A stretch of 64,000 nucleotides of DNA from JALHNI01 sp965229305 (GTDB lineage Bacteria > Acidobacteriota > Terriglobia > Bryobacterales > Bryobacteraceae). Location: assembly GCA_965229305.1 (NCBI GenBank), contig CBDDIZ010000036.1:234572-298571 (forward strand). Direction: 5' to 3'. Below the pieces are notes generated by a model. That model did no database searches and had not been told where the DNA came from. It saw only the letters and a program-made list of their open reading frames with translations. The position numbers and the translations under genes were made by a program. This document shows positions 1-8,541 of the stretch, piece by piece; position 1 is the stretch's first letter; the number at the start of each line of letters is the position of its first letter.

Positions 1-995
1 CGCTGCACGAAGAAATGCGCCGCGATTCGCGGGTGTTGGTGTTCGGCGAAGACGTGGCCGATTGCAGCCGCGAAGAGAATCTTTCGACGGTGAAGGGCAA
101 GGGCGGCGTGTTTAAGGCGACGCTCGGCCTGCAGCGCGTTTTTGGGAGCGATCGCTGCTTCAACACCACGCTGGCGGAAGCAGGCATCATGGGCCGGGCG
201 ATTGGCCTGGCGACGCGCGGTTGGAAGCCGATCACCGAGATTCAGTTCTTCGACTACATCTGGCCGGCAATGATGCAGATCCGCGACGAACTCGCGACGA
301 TCCGCTGGCGCTCCTACGGCGGCTTCAGTTGCCCGGTGGTGATCCGCGTGGCGACGGGCGGCTATCTCACCGGCGGCGCCGTGTATCACAGCCAGAACGG
401 CGAGAGCATCTTTACCCACATTCCCGGTTTGCGGGTGGTGATGCCGTCCAATTCGCTCGATGCCTGCGGTTTGCTCCGCACGGCGATTCGCTGCGATGAC
501 CCGGTGCTATTTCTCGAGCACAAAAAACTCTATCGCGAGCCGTACAATCGCGCGCCGCACCCTGGACCTGACTACACGATTCCGTTCGGCAAGGCGCGGC
601 TGATGAAGGCTGGCGACTCGCTTACGATTCTTACCTACGGGGCGCTGGTGCAGAAGAGTCTGCAGGCCGCGCAGCGCCTGGAGGCAGAATTCCCCGGACG
701 CACGGTGGAAGTGATCGACCTGCGCTCGCTTTCGCCCTATGATTGGACCGCGATTGCCGAGTCCGTCCGCAAGACGAGCCGGGTGATGGTAGCGCACGAA
801 GACACCAAGAGCTGGGGCTTTGGCGCCGAGATCGCGGCCAGGATGGCCGACGAACTCTTCACGGACCTCGATGCGCCGGTAGGCCGGGTGGCCGCCAAAG
901 ACACCTGGGTGGCTTACCATCCGTCGCTCGAAGACGCTATCCTGCCGCAGGTGGAAGACCTGGTGCAGGAAGGCTCGCGACTGCTGCGCTTCTAG
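1..995 (+). CDS. 2-oxoacid dehydrogenase E1 component, beta subunit/domain (5' truncated by window edge)
   Basis: Transketolase-type beta half of a pyruvate, branched-chain 2-oxoacid or acetoin dehydrogenase E1, which with the alpha half decarboxylates a 2-oxoacid using thiamine diphosphate and feeds the E2 lipoyl domain. Visible: the opening LHEEMRRDSRVLVFGEDVAD block, the PITEIQFFDYIWPAMMQI block, a YHSQNGESIF segment, and the C-terminal transketolase domain (VEVIDLRSLSPYDW, then VMVAHEDTKSWGFGAEIA). The frame is open to base 3, and LHEE lies before the first ATG (15), so the start is outside the window. About 330 residues are present, close to a whole beta subunit, but an alpha-beta fusion cannot be excluded. 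The substrate cannot be told from this half. It converges on the next gene with 5 bp between stops. Confidence 0.88.
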   Translation, partial: LHEEMRRDSRVLVFGEDVADCSREENLSTVKGKGGVFKATLGLQRVFGSDRCFNTTLAEAGIMGRAIGLATRGWKPITEIQFFDYIWPAMMQIRDELATIRWRSYGGFSCPVVIRVATGGYLTGGAVYHSQNGESIFTHIPGLRVVMPSNSLDACGLLRTAIRCDDPVLFLEHKKLYREPYNRAPHPGPDYTIPFGKARLMKAGDSLTILTYGALVQKSLQAAQRLEAEFPGRTVEVIDLRSLSPYDWTAIAESVRKTSRVMVAHEDTKSWGFGAEIAARMADELFTDLDAPVGRVAAKDTWVAYHPSLEDAILPQVEDLVQEGSRLLRF

Positions 996-1000
996 ACCAC

Positions 1001-1885
1001 CTAGCGCTTCAGCCAACTGAGGACAGCCCGGTTCACCTTTTCCGGCGCGTCCTGTTGCGCGAAGTGACTGGCCTCGGGGATCGTCACCAGCGTCCAGTCA
1101 TCCACCCAGTCCCACGTGCCGGCCAGGGCGCCGGGCAAGAGCGCCGTATCCTTCAAGCCGTGAATCTGGAGCACCGGGCATTGGGGCTTCACGACGGGAC
1201 CGGTGGGCTCACGATACGGTTCGCGCGGATAGTTGCGGCGGTAGTAGTTCATCATGCCGTCGAGGCTCGAGCGGGAGAAGGCTTCGACGTACTTCTTGCG
1301 CGCTTCCGGGTCGCGCACCCAGCGGGCGAGGGCCTCCGACGTCAACTTCTCGTGTGAGTCCGGTTGTTGGAAGCGCCGCGCGTATTCACTCGCTTTCTGC
1401 TGGTCGGGATTGTTGGCGAGTTCTCGAGCCAAGCCACGGGGATGCGGCAGGTTCACGATGATGAGCTTCGAGACGACTTGGGGCACGTTGAAGGCGACCT
1501 GCCAAGCGATGGCGCCACCCCAGTCGTGCGCCATCAGAATGGCGGGCGAGGGGCCTTGGGCGCGGATCACGGCGACGACGTCGCCGACCAGCAGACGCAT
1601 GTCGTAGGCCGCGGGGTCAGTGGGCTGGCCGCTCAGATTGTAGCCGCGGAGGTCCATCGCGACGGCACGATAGCCGGCGTCGGAGAGGGCTTCCATCTGG
1701 GCTCGCCAGGTGTACCAGAAGTCGGGGAAGCCGTGCACCATCACGACCACTGGACCAGCTTTGGGCCCCATTGCCGCGTAGTGAATCTTGACGCCGCCGG
1801 AGTCGGCGAAACCGTGCTCCACGCGGCTGTCGATCTCAGCGAAAGCCGTCGAAACCAGCAGCACTCCAACCCAGTACTGTTTCAT
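1001..1885 (-). CDS. Secreted alpha/beta hydrolase, epoxide-hydrolase-like
   Basis: 294-residue alpha/beta hydrolase with an N-terminal signal peptide (hydrophobic residues 6-16 ending AFA), so probably periplasmic. The oxyanion block HGFPDFW is at 51-57 and the nucleophile elbow HDWGG puts Asp121 as nucleophile. An acid region GLKDTALLPG and a final His in EASHFAQQ complete the triad. An Asp nucleophile in an H-D-W-G-G elbow is typical of epoxide hydrolases and haloalkane dehalogenases, and the HGFP oxyanion motif favours epoxide hydrolase. An upstream in-frame ATG would add over 140 residues overlapping the next gene antisense. The start at 1885 is preferred because it begins the signal peptide and has GGAG just upstream. 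Confidence 0.85.
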   Translation of the reverse strand: MKQYWVGVLLVSTAFAEIDSRVEHGFADSGGVKIHYAAMGPKAGPVVVMVHGFPDFWYTWRAQMEALSDAGYRAVAMDLRGYNLSGQPTDPAAYDMRLLVGDVVAVIRAQGPSPAILMAHDWGGAIAWQVAFNVPQVVSKLIIVNLPHPRGLARELANNPDQQKASEYARRFQQPDSHEKLTSEALARWVRDPEARKKYVEAFSRSSLDGMMNYYRRNYPREPYREPTGPVVKPQCPVLQIHGLKDTALLPGALAGTWDWVDDWTLVTIPEASHFAQQDAPEKVNRAVLSWLKR

Positions 1886-2014
1886 CTCTCCACGATGGCA
1901 CAGATCAAGCGATTTCTTTACACATCTACAGAGAGTTATGCTGGTAACCCTCGTAGGATGGAAGCCGTCCTGGAGAACACGGGTGTTTGACCACACCCAT
2001 AAGGAGATAGACAA

Positions 2015-2371
2015 ATGAAACTTCGCCTGCTGATCAGCTTGGCGACTCTTGCCGTCGCGTCCCTCGCGGCCGACCTTTCCGGCAAGTGGGTCGCGAAGAT
2101 GCAAACCCCCAACGGCGACACGCGCGAAATGGTGATGAATCTCAAAGCGGACGGCGACAAGCTGACCGGCACGGTCTCGGGCATGCGCGGCGACGCCGAG
2201 ATCACCGAAGGCAAGGTTGCGGGAGATGACGTGTCCTGGGTGGTGGTGAGGAACTTCAACGGCAACGAGATTCGCCAGCAGTACAAGGGGAAAGTCACCG
2301 GCAGCGAGATGAAGCTGCAAGTGTCGTTCGGCGAGCGCAGCATGGATGTCACGGCCAAGAAGGCCGAATAA
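2015..2371 (+). CDS. Small secreted protein of unknown function
   Basis: 118 residues with a clear signal peptide (about 1-18, ending ASLA) and a mature part starting ADLSGKWVAKM. Short alternating strands and repeated G-D/G-K turns (DGDKLTGTVSG, GKVAGDDVSWVV) suggest a single small beta-barrel or sandwich, similar in style to lipocalin-like extracytoplasmic proteins common in Acidobacteria and Planctomycetes. No catalytic motif is recognised. A strong ribosome site AAGGAG lies 7 bases before the ATG. A perfect terminator follows directly, so this is a monocistronic unit. It diverges from the epoxide-hydrolase-like gene across 129 bp. Confidence 0.75.
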   Translation: MKLRLLISLATLAVASLAADLSGKWVAKMQTPNGDTREMVMNLKADGDKLTGTVSGMRGDAEITEGKVAGDDVSWVVVRNFNGNEIRQQYKGKVTGSEMKLQVSFGERSMDVTAKKAE

Positions 2372-2375
2372 CTCG

Positions 2376-2399
2376 AAAGGCGGGCTTCGGCCCGCCTTT
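2376..2399 (+). terminator. Rho-independent terminator of the small secreted protein gene
   Basis: Perfect 10-bp stem AAAGGCGGGC / GCCCGCCTTT closed by a TTCG tetraloop, starting 5 bases after the stop codon. The A and T tracts at the base make it usable in both directions, so it could also stop transcription from the permease gene that points toward it. Confidence 0.9.
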
Positions 2400-2462
2400 A
2401 CGCCCGAGTGGGGCTACGATTTTCAATTGGCTCGCCGTTTTTTTCGGCCAGAAGTAGAGCGA

Positions 2463-3557
2463 CTAGACCTTCGGAGCAGATCCGATTAAAGCGACGGCGG
2501 CGAGATAGACGGCCGCCGCAATGCCTGTCATGCCACGCGCCGTGGGGGAGGACACCAGCTCTTTCCACACGGAGAGTCCGAGGGCGGCGATGAGCAGGGG
2601 CGCGCCACGCGTGAAGAGATACTGGGCGAGTTCACCCGGCAGTTCCTTCGGGGGCGCAGAGACCATCAGCACGGCGGCCAGGGCGCCGATGGCGAAGAGG
2701 ATTCCACCCACCATCCCGAGGAGATGCACTTTGAGGCTTCCCTGGAAGTAGCGGAAGAACTGGACTGCGGGTCCCTGCACGGGCAGATTCATGAAGTAGA
2801 GGTTGAAGATAAAGGTCGAGACGAAGATGCCCATGGTGAAGACGAAGGCAAAGCCATAGGCGCCTAGACCGATATCCGGCAGCTGCGCACTAGCGCCCAC
2901 GCCGGGGACGAAGCCCAACAGGACGCCGCCGATGACGGCGAACATAATGGCCTTCCAAGTCGCGACCTGACCGTCGCTCTCCTGCTTTTCCTCACGACGC
3001 CGGCGATAGTACTTCGGGCCGGCGGGGTCGGAGGCCGGGACTGGTTCCGCAGTCGCCGTCAACTCGAGCGGCGCGGGAGCGGCGACTCGCTTCGCGGCGG
3101 CGACGCAGAGCAAGATCACGATCGCCAAGAGCGCCCAGCCGATGCCGAGGAAAACGAAATTGAACGAGCGCTGTTGCACCAGCGACCAGAGCGACTCTAC
3201 CAACAAGGCTACGGCGAAGCTCGAAGGGAAGGTCAAGGCGATGCCGCCGATCGAGGAGCCGGCGAGAATCAGCAGATTTGCCAGATTGAAGATACAGCCG
3301 GCGGCGAAAGCGAAGGCGATGGCGCGGCGGCCGGCGGTGAGAGAGATGTTGTCCCAGAAACTTAGGTCGGTCCCCATCGATCCGAAAGTAAGTCCGGCGA
3401 CCAGGGACGCCACCACGGCACCGAAGGCGAAATCGAAGTAGTACAATTCGAAACGCCAATTGCCGCTCAGCTTGTAAGTGGCTGTCCAGAGGGCGCCACA
3501 TAACAAGGCGAGTAGCCCCAGTAAGAGGGCCATTTCATGCGTGGAGGGAAAAATCAT
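2463..3557 (-). CDS. Multi-pass DMT-superfamily permease (ureide/sugar permease-like)
   Basis: 364 residues with about ten hydrophobic spans in two halves. They are separated by a hydrophilic linker (about 155-200) that is rich in charged residues (KYYRRRREEKQESDG). The layout and N-terminal motifs (Y-Y-F-D-F-A-F-G, NLANLLILAGSSIGG) recall the drug/metabolite transporter superfamily, with ureide permease or glucose/ribose porter families closest. Substrate unknown. AAGGA sits 6 bases before the chosen ATG (3557); an internal ATG at 3533 is the alternative. It diverges from the sugar-acid operon, so a role in importing a substrate for that operon is possible but unproven. Confidence 0.65.
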   Translation of the reverse strand: MIFPSTHEMALLLGLLALLCGALWTATYKLSGNWRFELYYFDFAFGAVVASLVAGLTFGSMGTDLSFWDNISLTAGRRAIAFAFAAGCIFNLANLLILAGSSIGGIALTFPSSFAVALLVESLWSLVQQRSFNFVFLGIGWALLAIVILLCVAAAKRVAAPAPLELTATAEPVPASDPAGPKYYRRRREEKQESDGQVATWKAIMFAVIGGVLLGFVPGVGASAQLPDIGLGAYGFAFVFTMGIFVSTFIFNLYFMNLPVQGPAVQFFRYFQGSLKVHLLGMVGGILFAIGALAAVLMVSAPPKELPGELAQYLFTRGAPLLIAALGLSVWKELVSSPTARGMTGIAAAVYLAAVALIGSAPKV

Positions 3558-3706
3558 GCAGAGTCCTTGTGATCCATGCGCTGCGGGGCTCGACGGCGTC
3601 CGACTGCTAGCGTCGCCCGTGCGCAGACAGGCATTATCGTATGTTAACTCCCATCATACATGGATCGCCATCCCGATCCTGTCGCCTGTTCGATAGACTA
3701 TTGGCG

Positions 3707-4726
3707 ATGAAAGCAGCTTATTACGGCGGCTCGCGCCAGATCGACATCCGTCCCTGCGTGCCGGTCCCGCCCGGCCCCGGCCAACTCCAGGTCCGCGTTT
3801 CGCATTGCGGCATCTGCGGGACGGACCTCCACGTTTACCTGGGTGATCTCGATCACCGGATTCGCCTGCCCGAGGTGATCGGCCACGAGGGATCCGGGAC
3901 GGTGGCGGCGCTGGGACCAGACGTCGGCGGCTTTGCCGTGGGCGATCCCGTGGTGGTGATGCCCATCATGTCCTGCGGCGGCTGTCCGGCCTGCCTGGCG
4001 GGGAACTATCATGTTTGCCATCAGTTGAAGGTGATTGGCATTGAGGCTCCCGGCGCGATGCAGTCGCTCTGGACGGTGCCGGCGAACCTGGTGTTCCCGC
4101 TGCCGAAAGACATGGATATGAAGCAGGCCGCGCTGATCGAGCCGGTGGCCGTGGCGTGCCACGATATCCGGGTCGGTGAGTTGCAGGCGGGCGAATACGC
4201 CGTCGTGCTGGGTGGGGGTCCCATTGGGGCGCTGATCGCGCTGGTGGCGAAGCATAAGGGCGCGCGCGTCCTGGTGACCGAGATCAACCCGTTTCGCATC
4301 GCGATGCTGCGCCGCCTGGGCCTTGAGGTCGTCGATCCGCGCCAGCCAGGCTGGGTGGAGCGCGTGATGGAGGAGACCGGGGGCGCGGGCGCGGACGTGG
4401 TGTTCGAAGTGACCGGGGTGGCCGCCGGAGCGGAGATGATGACGAAGGCCGCGAAGGTCCGCGGACGGATCGTCATTGTCGGCGTGTTTGCCAAGCCAGC
4501 GCCGGTGGACATCTACAAGATCTTTGCGCGCGAGTTGCGCTTGCTCGGCGCGCGCGTGTATCAGCGCGAGGACTTCGCCGAAGCGATCCAGCTGGTGGCT
4601 ACCAACGCCTTCCCCGGAACTGAGCTCATCACCAACGTCCTGCCGCTCGATCAGTTGCGCAGCGGGCTGGATCAAATGGCTACCGGCGGCGACGTGATGA
4701 AGATTCTGATCGACTGTCAAGCCTAA
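3707..4726 (+). CDS. Zinc-dependent medium-chain alcohol/polyol dehydrogenase
   Basis: 339-residue MDR enzyme oxidising a secondary alcohol of a sugar or sugar acid with NAD(P). Catalytic zinc ligands Cys37, His60 and Glu61 (SHCGICGTD, VIGHEGSG) and all four structural zinc cysteines (90, 93, 96, 104) are present. The Rossmann glycine motif GGGPIGA is followed by an acidic residue (VTEINPF), favouring NAD. Threonine, sorbitol or L-idonate dehydrogenases are the nearest functional classes. The kduD-like gene starts on the very next base after the stop, so the two are co-translated and probably act on the same sugar-acid route. Start chosen at MKAAYYGG; an earlier ATG at 3641 adds an unrelated extension. 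Confidence 0.88.
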   Translation: MKAAYYGGSRQIDIRPCVPVPPGPGQLQVRVSHCGICGTDLHVYLGDLDHRIRLPEVIGHEGSGTVAALGPDVGGFAVGDPVVVMPIMSCGGCPACLAGNYHVCHQLKVIGIEAPGAMQSLWTVPANLVFPLPKDMDMKQAALIEPVAVACHDIRVGELQAGEYAVVLGGGPIGALIALVAKHKGARVLVTEINPFRIAMLRRLGLEVVDPRQPGWVERVMEETGGAGADVVFEVTGVAAGAEMMTKAAKVRGRIVIVGVFAKPAPVDIYKIFARELRLLGARVYQREDFAEAIQLVATNAFPGTELITNVLPLDQLRSGLDQMATGGDVMKILIDCQA

Positions 4727-5437
4727 ATGGGCGTCCTCGATTCGTTCCGGCTGAACGGCAAGCGCGCGCTGGTGACCGGCGCCAGCCGCGGCATCGGCTT
4801 CGGCATGGCACAAGCCTTGCGCGAAGCCGGCGCCGAAGTGATCGGCGTGAGCCGGGAGGCGACGCCTCCGGATGAGGCTTGCGACCTGGGCGATCGGGCG
4901 GCGCTCTATCGCCTGATCGATCGTTTGCCGCCGATCGACATCCTGGTGAACAACGCGGGCCTGATCCGGCGCGAGCCAGCCGCGCAGCACCGCGACGAGT
5001 ATTGGGATGAGGTGCTGGGGGTAAACCTGACGGCGCCGTTCCTGCTGACCCGCGAACTTGGCCGCCGGATGGTGGAGCGCGGGTCGGGCAAAGTAATCTT
5101 CGTCGCGTCCGTGCTGTCGTTCCAGGGAGGCATCACCGTGCCGGGGTACGCGGCCAGCAAAGGGGCGATTGGCACACTGGTGAAGGCGTTCGCCAACGAA
5201 TGGGCCGCCCGCGGGGTCAACGTTAATGGCATTGCGCCCGGTTACATCGAGACGGACAATACGGCGGCTTTGCGTGCCGATCCGGAACGGTCCACGGCGA
5301 TCCTGGGGCGAATTCCTGCCGGCCGCTGGGGCACCCCGAAGGACCTTGCCGGGGTCGCCGTCTTCCTCGCCTCTTCTGCCGCCGACTATGTGCACGGCAG
5401 TATCTATTCTGTCGATGGCGGCTGGCTCGGCCGCTAG
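4727..5437 (+). CDS. kduD: SDR-family 2-dehydro-3-deoxy-D-gluconate 5-dehydrogenase (KduD-like)
   Basis: 236-residue short-chain dehydrogenase. NAD motif TGASRGIG (17-24), NNAG (75-78), Asn100, and catalytic Ser128, Tyr141 and Lys145. The LSFQGGITVPGY stretch, the APGYIETDNT loop, RIPAGRWG and the C-terminal VDGGWLGR are characteristic of KduD, which reduces or oxidises 2,5-diketo-3-deoxygluconate in pectin/uronate breakdown. It starts immediately after the zinc dehydrogenase stop and is followed 12 bp later by the CBM9-like gene. Assignment to KduD rather than gluconate 5-dehydrogenase rests on these motifs; the exact substrate is an inference. Confidence 0.82.
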   Translation: MGVLDSFRLNGKRALVTGASRGIGFGMAQALREAGAEVIGVSREATPPDEACDLGDRAALYRLIDRLPPIDILVNNAGLIRREPAAQHRDEYWDEVLGVNLTAPFLLTRELGRRMVERGSGKVIFVASVLSFQGGITVPGYAASKGAIGTLVKAFANEWAARGVNVNGIAPGYIETDNTAALRADPERSTAILGRIPAGRWGTPKDLAGVAVFLASSAADYVHGSIYSVDGGWLGR

Positions 5438-5449
5438 AAGGATCCCCTG

Positions 5450-6160
5450 ATGAACTGGCTCACCATTCTTTTCCTGGCCCAACAACTGCGGCCCGACCTG
5501 CCGCCGATCCCGACTTACGAAGTACCGCGCGCGAACACAGCGCCCCGCATCAACGGCCAGTTGGACGACGCGATTTGGCAGACCGCCAAGCCCGTCACTT
5601 TCGTCTTCCCGTGGGCTGACCAAACCGGCAAGAAGCAGCGCACGACGGGGAAGCTCGCTTGGGACAACGAGTATCTCTATGTCGCCTACGAGTGCGACGA
5701 CTCCGACATTGTGGCCGTCCATACGCAGCCGGACGACCCCACCTACAAAGACGACGCCGTGGAAATCTTTATCGCGCCACCCGGTACGAAGAACTTCTAT
5801 CTCGGGCTCGAGATGAACGCGCACGCGACGCTTTACGACTACTTCTACGCCTTCCCCACGCGGCTGCTAAAGAACTATGACTTACGCGGTGTGCAACTCG
5901 CCGTCGCCGTGCGGGGCACGCTGAACATTACCGGGGATGAGGACAAGGGCTGGAATCTGGAAGTCGCGATTCCGTGGCGTTCGTTTTCGGATTTGACGGA
6001 ACAGCCGGTCCCGAAGCCCGGCGACCGTTGGGTCGCGAATCTGAATCGCTGGGACGGCACGGAGCCGAACCGCCGTCTGTCGCAATGGTCTGATTCGGGC
6101 CTCATCCGGCCGAATCCGCACAATCCGGACCGCTTCGGCCAACTGCTGTTCACAGAGTAA
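5450..6160 (+). CDS. Secreted carbohydrate-binding family 9-like protein
   Basis: 236 residues with a short hydrophobic leader and then a single CBM9-like beta-sandwich: INGQLDDAIWQTAKPV, LAWDNEYLYVAYECDD, DDAVEIFIAP, and the closing WVANLNRWDG. This fold binds reducing ends of glucans or xylans in xylanases, but as a stand-alone protein it is of unknown ligand. GAAGGA lies 7 bases before the ATG, 12 bp after kduD, so it belongs to the sugar-acid operon. It could capture the oligosaccharide whose sugar acids the two dehydrogenases process. It converges on the next gene with only 4 bp between stops. Confidence 0.8.
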   Translation: MNWLTILFLAQQLRPDLPPIPTYEVPRANTAPRINGQLDDAIWQTAKPVTFVFPWADQTGKKQRTTGKLAWDNEYLYVAYECDDSDIVAVHTQPDDPTYKDDAVEIFIAPPGTKNFYLGLEMNAHATLYDYFYAFPTRLLKNYDLRGVQLAVAVRGTLNITGDEDKGWNLEVAIPWRSFSDLTEQPVPKPGDRWVANLNRWDGTEPNRRLSQWSDSGLIRPNPHNPDRFGQLLFTE

Positions 6161-6164
6161 CGAT

Positions 6165-6869
6165 TTACTTCAAGCTGGCGCGCAGCGCACGAGCTTCGGC
6201 CAGGACCATTTCCGCCGCCATCTGAGGCGAGTGCGACGGGTGCGGTGCGGCATCGGGATCGCCCAAGCCGGTGTCGCGATAGTGCCGCAGGCGAGCGAGA
6301 ATCAGGTCGCGCAGGGCTTCGGCGTTATCGACTCCGGCAAAGCGCGCGACGTGGCTCGGCATCAGGCCTCCTTCTTTGGAACGCACTTTACCGCCCCCGG
6401 CGCTCCGGACTTCGACGTCGGCCAAGCCGAGGAAGCCTTGCAACGGACCGGCCGTGACGGCCAGATCCTGAATGTTGGCGAACGTCATGGTCTGCTCTTC
6501 GACGGACCATACGCCGCTCCGAATGCGCAAACTGCGGTCGGTGACGATGTACCAGCGCATGCGGTAATCCAGGCGCTGCAGGAAAAAAGTGAATGGCAGA
6601 TACAGACTCATCGCGAAGACGACGAGAGTTTCGATGACCAGGGCGATGGTTTGTCCCTTTGGCGGGGCTTTGCGCAAGGACAGGTTAAAGGCGATGATCG
6701 CGGCCACCAGGCCAGCCACCACGGCCAGATGCGTCAGCCCCCAAATGAGCACGCGCCAGCGATAGTAGTTCTTGCCCGCCCGAAACACCTGGATCGACTC
6801 GGGCGAGCCGTCCGGTGCCTGCGGCATCGGCGGTACCTTTAGCCACTGGAGCAACGCGAATTCAAGCAC
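6165..6869 (-). CDS. Membrane PH-domain (bPH2) protein, downstream partner
   Basis: 234 residues. Two hydrophobic helices (about 42-64 and 78-100) are followed by a bacterial PH-like domain: RWYIVTDRSLRIRSGVWSVEEQTMTF then NIQDLAVTAGPLQGFLGLADVEV, the usual YdbS/YdbT (DUF304) pattern. Starts with GTG at 6869 inside the end of the upstream PH gene (8-base overlap GTGCTTGA), so the pair is translationally coupled and probably forms a complex at the inner membrane. The function of bPH2 proteins is poorly known; stress or membrane roles have been suggested. The tail after residue 190 is acidic and Ala-rich. Confidence 0.75.
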   Translation of the reverse strand: MLEFALLQWLKVPPMPQAPDGSPESIQVFRAGKNYYRWRVLIWGLTHLAVVAGLVAAIIAFNLSLRKAPPKGQTIALVIETLVVFAMSLYLPFTFFLQRLDYRMRWYIVTDRSLRIRSGVWSVEEQTMTFANIQDLAVTAGPLQGFLGLADVEVRSAGGGKVRSKEGGLMPSHVARFAGVDNAEALRDLILARLRHYRDTGLGDPDAAPHPSHSPQMAAEMVLAEARALRASLK

Positions 6870-7374
6870 TCTTGCGGCCCTCCAGCGTCAGCCGTATGGC
6901 CTTCAGTTCCGCGGCGACTTCTTCGAGGACTTCGGTGAGCCGATCGCTTTCGGTGGTGCGCTGCTTCTTCTGGTCGGTGGCGCCGCGCATGCGTGAGTAA
7001 AGGAAGTTGCGCATGGCCTCGGGATCGGTGAGGCCTTCCAGCGTCATCTCCGCGCTCGCCCCGCTGGCCGTTTGAATCTCGATCTGCGCGAGGCCGAGCC
7101 AACGTTCAATCGCATTCGAACGCACGTGGATGTCTTGAATGCGGGAGTAGTTCAGCATGATCTGATGGCGGAACAGGATGCCCCAGCTCATCGAAATGCC
7201 TTCGTCGGTGAAGGCATAGCGCATCGTGTGGTAGCGGAAGTAGAGCATCGGCATCGTGATGGGAAAGCCGAGCGTGGAGGCCAGCGCCTTCAGGAAGTAA
7301 TACCGCAGCAATTCCGGCACTGGTCGAGTGATGCTGGCGATCTCGCGGGGAATCGGTTCCATGCTGGCGCCCAT
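6862..7374 (-). CDS. PH-domain (bPH2) protein, upstream partner
   Basis: 170 residues with one hydrophobic segment near 22-45 and then a bPH2 domain (MRYAFTDEGISMSWGILF, NYSRIQDIHVRSN, AQIEIQTASG). The C-terminal third is charged and helical (QKKQRTTESDRLTEVLEEVA), likely a coiled coil that could contact the partner encoded directly downstream. Lies 26 bp after the TIM-barrel gene and overlaps the second PH gene by 8 bases, so all three are probably one transcript. A split YdbS/YdbT-like pair is the most economical reading. Confidence 0.72.
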   Translation of the reverse strand: MGASMEPIPREIASITRPVPELLRYYFLKALASTLGFPITMPMLYFRYHTMRYAFTDEGISMSWGILFRHQIMLNYSRIQDIHVRSNAIERWLGLAQIEIQTASGASAEMTLEGLTDPEAMRNFLYSRMRGATDQKKQRTTESDRLTEVLEEVAAELKAIRLTLEGRKSA

Positions 7375-7400
7375 TGTCTCGCATCAGGCACGGGCCGAGC

Positions 7401-8444
7401 TTAGCCGAGGATTTTCGCGAAGGCCAGACTGCGTTCGAGGTCCAGGCGCTGCTGCAAGCGCAAGGCATCCTGATACTCTTTCGGGGCCGCCGGACCACCG
7501 GGAATGTCGGCGATGATCATGCCCCCTTCGTAGGGGCGGCCGTTCTTCACCAGGCTGACGAAACGGGCGAAGTCGGCCGCCGGGGTCTTGGCGAACATTT
7601 TCCAGTGGTCCGCCTCGAAGTAGGGCAGGACTTGCGGCGGGCGGCCGGTGATGATCTCGAGGTGCAGCGGCGCGCGGGGAGCGGCCTCGCGAATCTTCTG
7701 GAACATCGCCTTCACCGGCATGGTGCCATCGCCCAGGGCGAGCCATTGGAAGGCCGCTCCGCGCGGATGCGCGAACAGGGCCGAATCGCGAAGATGCGTG
7801 GAAGCAATGTAGGGCGCTAGCACCTCTACCGTGAGCAGCGGATCTTCGAGAACCCACATGGGGTTGCCGATATCGAGGCACGCACCGACGTGCTCCTTTC
7901 CGGCAGCTTCGATGAGCTGGCGCGTTTCGCGAGCCGTGAGGTCGCCGTGATTTTCGATGGCGATCTTGACGCCCAAGTCTTGCGCTAAGGCCCGCACGGC
8001 GCGCAGGCCCGGGAGCGCGGCGTCCATCAGGGGCTCGGCGAGATGCTTGCGACGGTCCGCGATGTTGCCGAGGTAGCAACGCATGGCGCTGGCGCCGAGC
8101 GCCTTGGCCACCCGCAAGCCCTTGGTGAGATAGGCCGCCGGATCACCGTCCGCGGCTCGCCAGCCACCGGCCAGAGGGCAAATCGACCCGATGCCGCCGT
8201 CGAGTTCGACGCCCTTCGCCGCGGCGTTCTGCTTGACCTTTTCCAGATAGGCCGGCTCCAGCGTTTCGAAGTCGCCCAGACTGGAGAGTTGCAGGGTGCC
8301 CGCGCCAACGCGCGCCGCGTAGTCGACGAGTTCGAGCGCTTTCCAACGATAGGCACGCACCGAGTACGCATCGAAGCCAACTGTCCGACGAGGCTGCGCC
8401 GTCGCTGCTACCGCCGCTAGAGAAATGAACGAACGCCGAGTCAT
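7401..8444 (-). CDS. Exported sugar-phosphate isomerase/epimerase-like TIM-barrel protein
   Basis: 347 residues with a short Tat-like leader (MTRRSFISLAAVAATAQ, twin Arg at 3-4) followed by an AP-endonuclease-2/xylose-isomerase-like barrel. Typical metal-site strands are visible: IAIENHGD (Glu/His), GACLDIGNP (Asp), ASTHLRDS (His) and LHLEIITG (Glu). These ligands usually hold a divalent metal for isomerisation or epimerisation of a sugar. The substrate is unknown. First gene of a three-gene minus-strand unit with the PH proteins, divergent from the Ig-domain gene across 97 bp. Confidence 0.78.
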   Translation of the reverse strand: MTRRSFISLAAVAATAQPRRTVGFDAYSVRAYRWKALELVDYAARVGAGTLQLSSLGDFETLEPAYLEKVKQNAAAKGVELDGGIGSICPLAGGWRAADGDPAAYLTKGLRVAKALGASAMRCYLGNIADRRKHLAEPLMDAALPGLRAVRALAQDLGVKIAIENHGDLTARETRQLIEAAGKEHVGACLDIGNPMWVLEDPLLTVEVLAPYIASTHLRDSALFAHPRGAAFQWLALGDGTMPVKAMFQKIREAAPRAPLHLEIITGRPPQVLPYFEADHWKMFAKTPAADFARFVSLVKNGRPYEGGMIIADIPGGPAAPKEYQDALRLQQRLDLERSLAFAKILG

Positions 8445-8541
8445 CGTCCCATTTAACTATGCCCCGGTGCGCGGGACGGGTGTAGTGAATCCGCCCGGTA
8501 CTGAGACGTCGCGGGGGACCGATCTACGAGCAGGCAGTCTT

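Noticed and set aside
3632..3660. Possible dif-like site around GTATGTTAAC
   Set aside because: The right arm resembles a XerD half-site but the left arm has no match, and one half-site is expected by chance.
3698..5824. Very long open frame on the minus strand, antisense to the dehydrogenase and kduD-like genes
   Set aside because: Amino acid content is His/Arg-rich with no family signal, and the plus strand carries complete, motif-rich enzymes. It is a shadow of codon bias.
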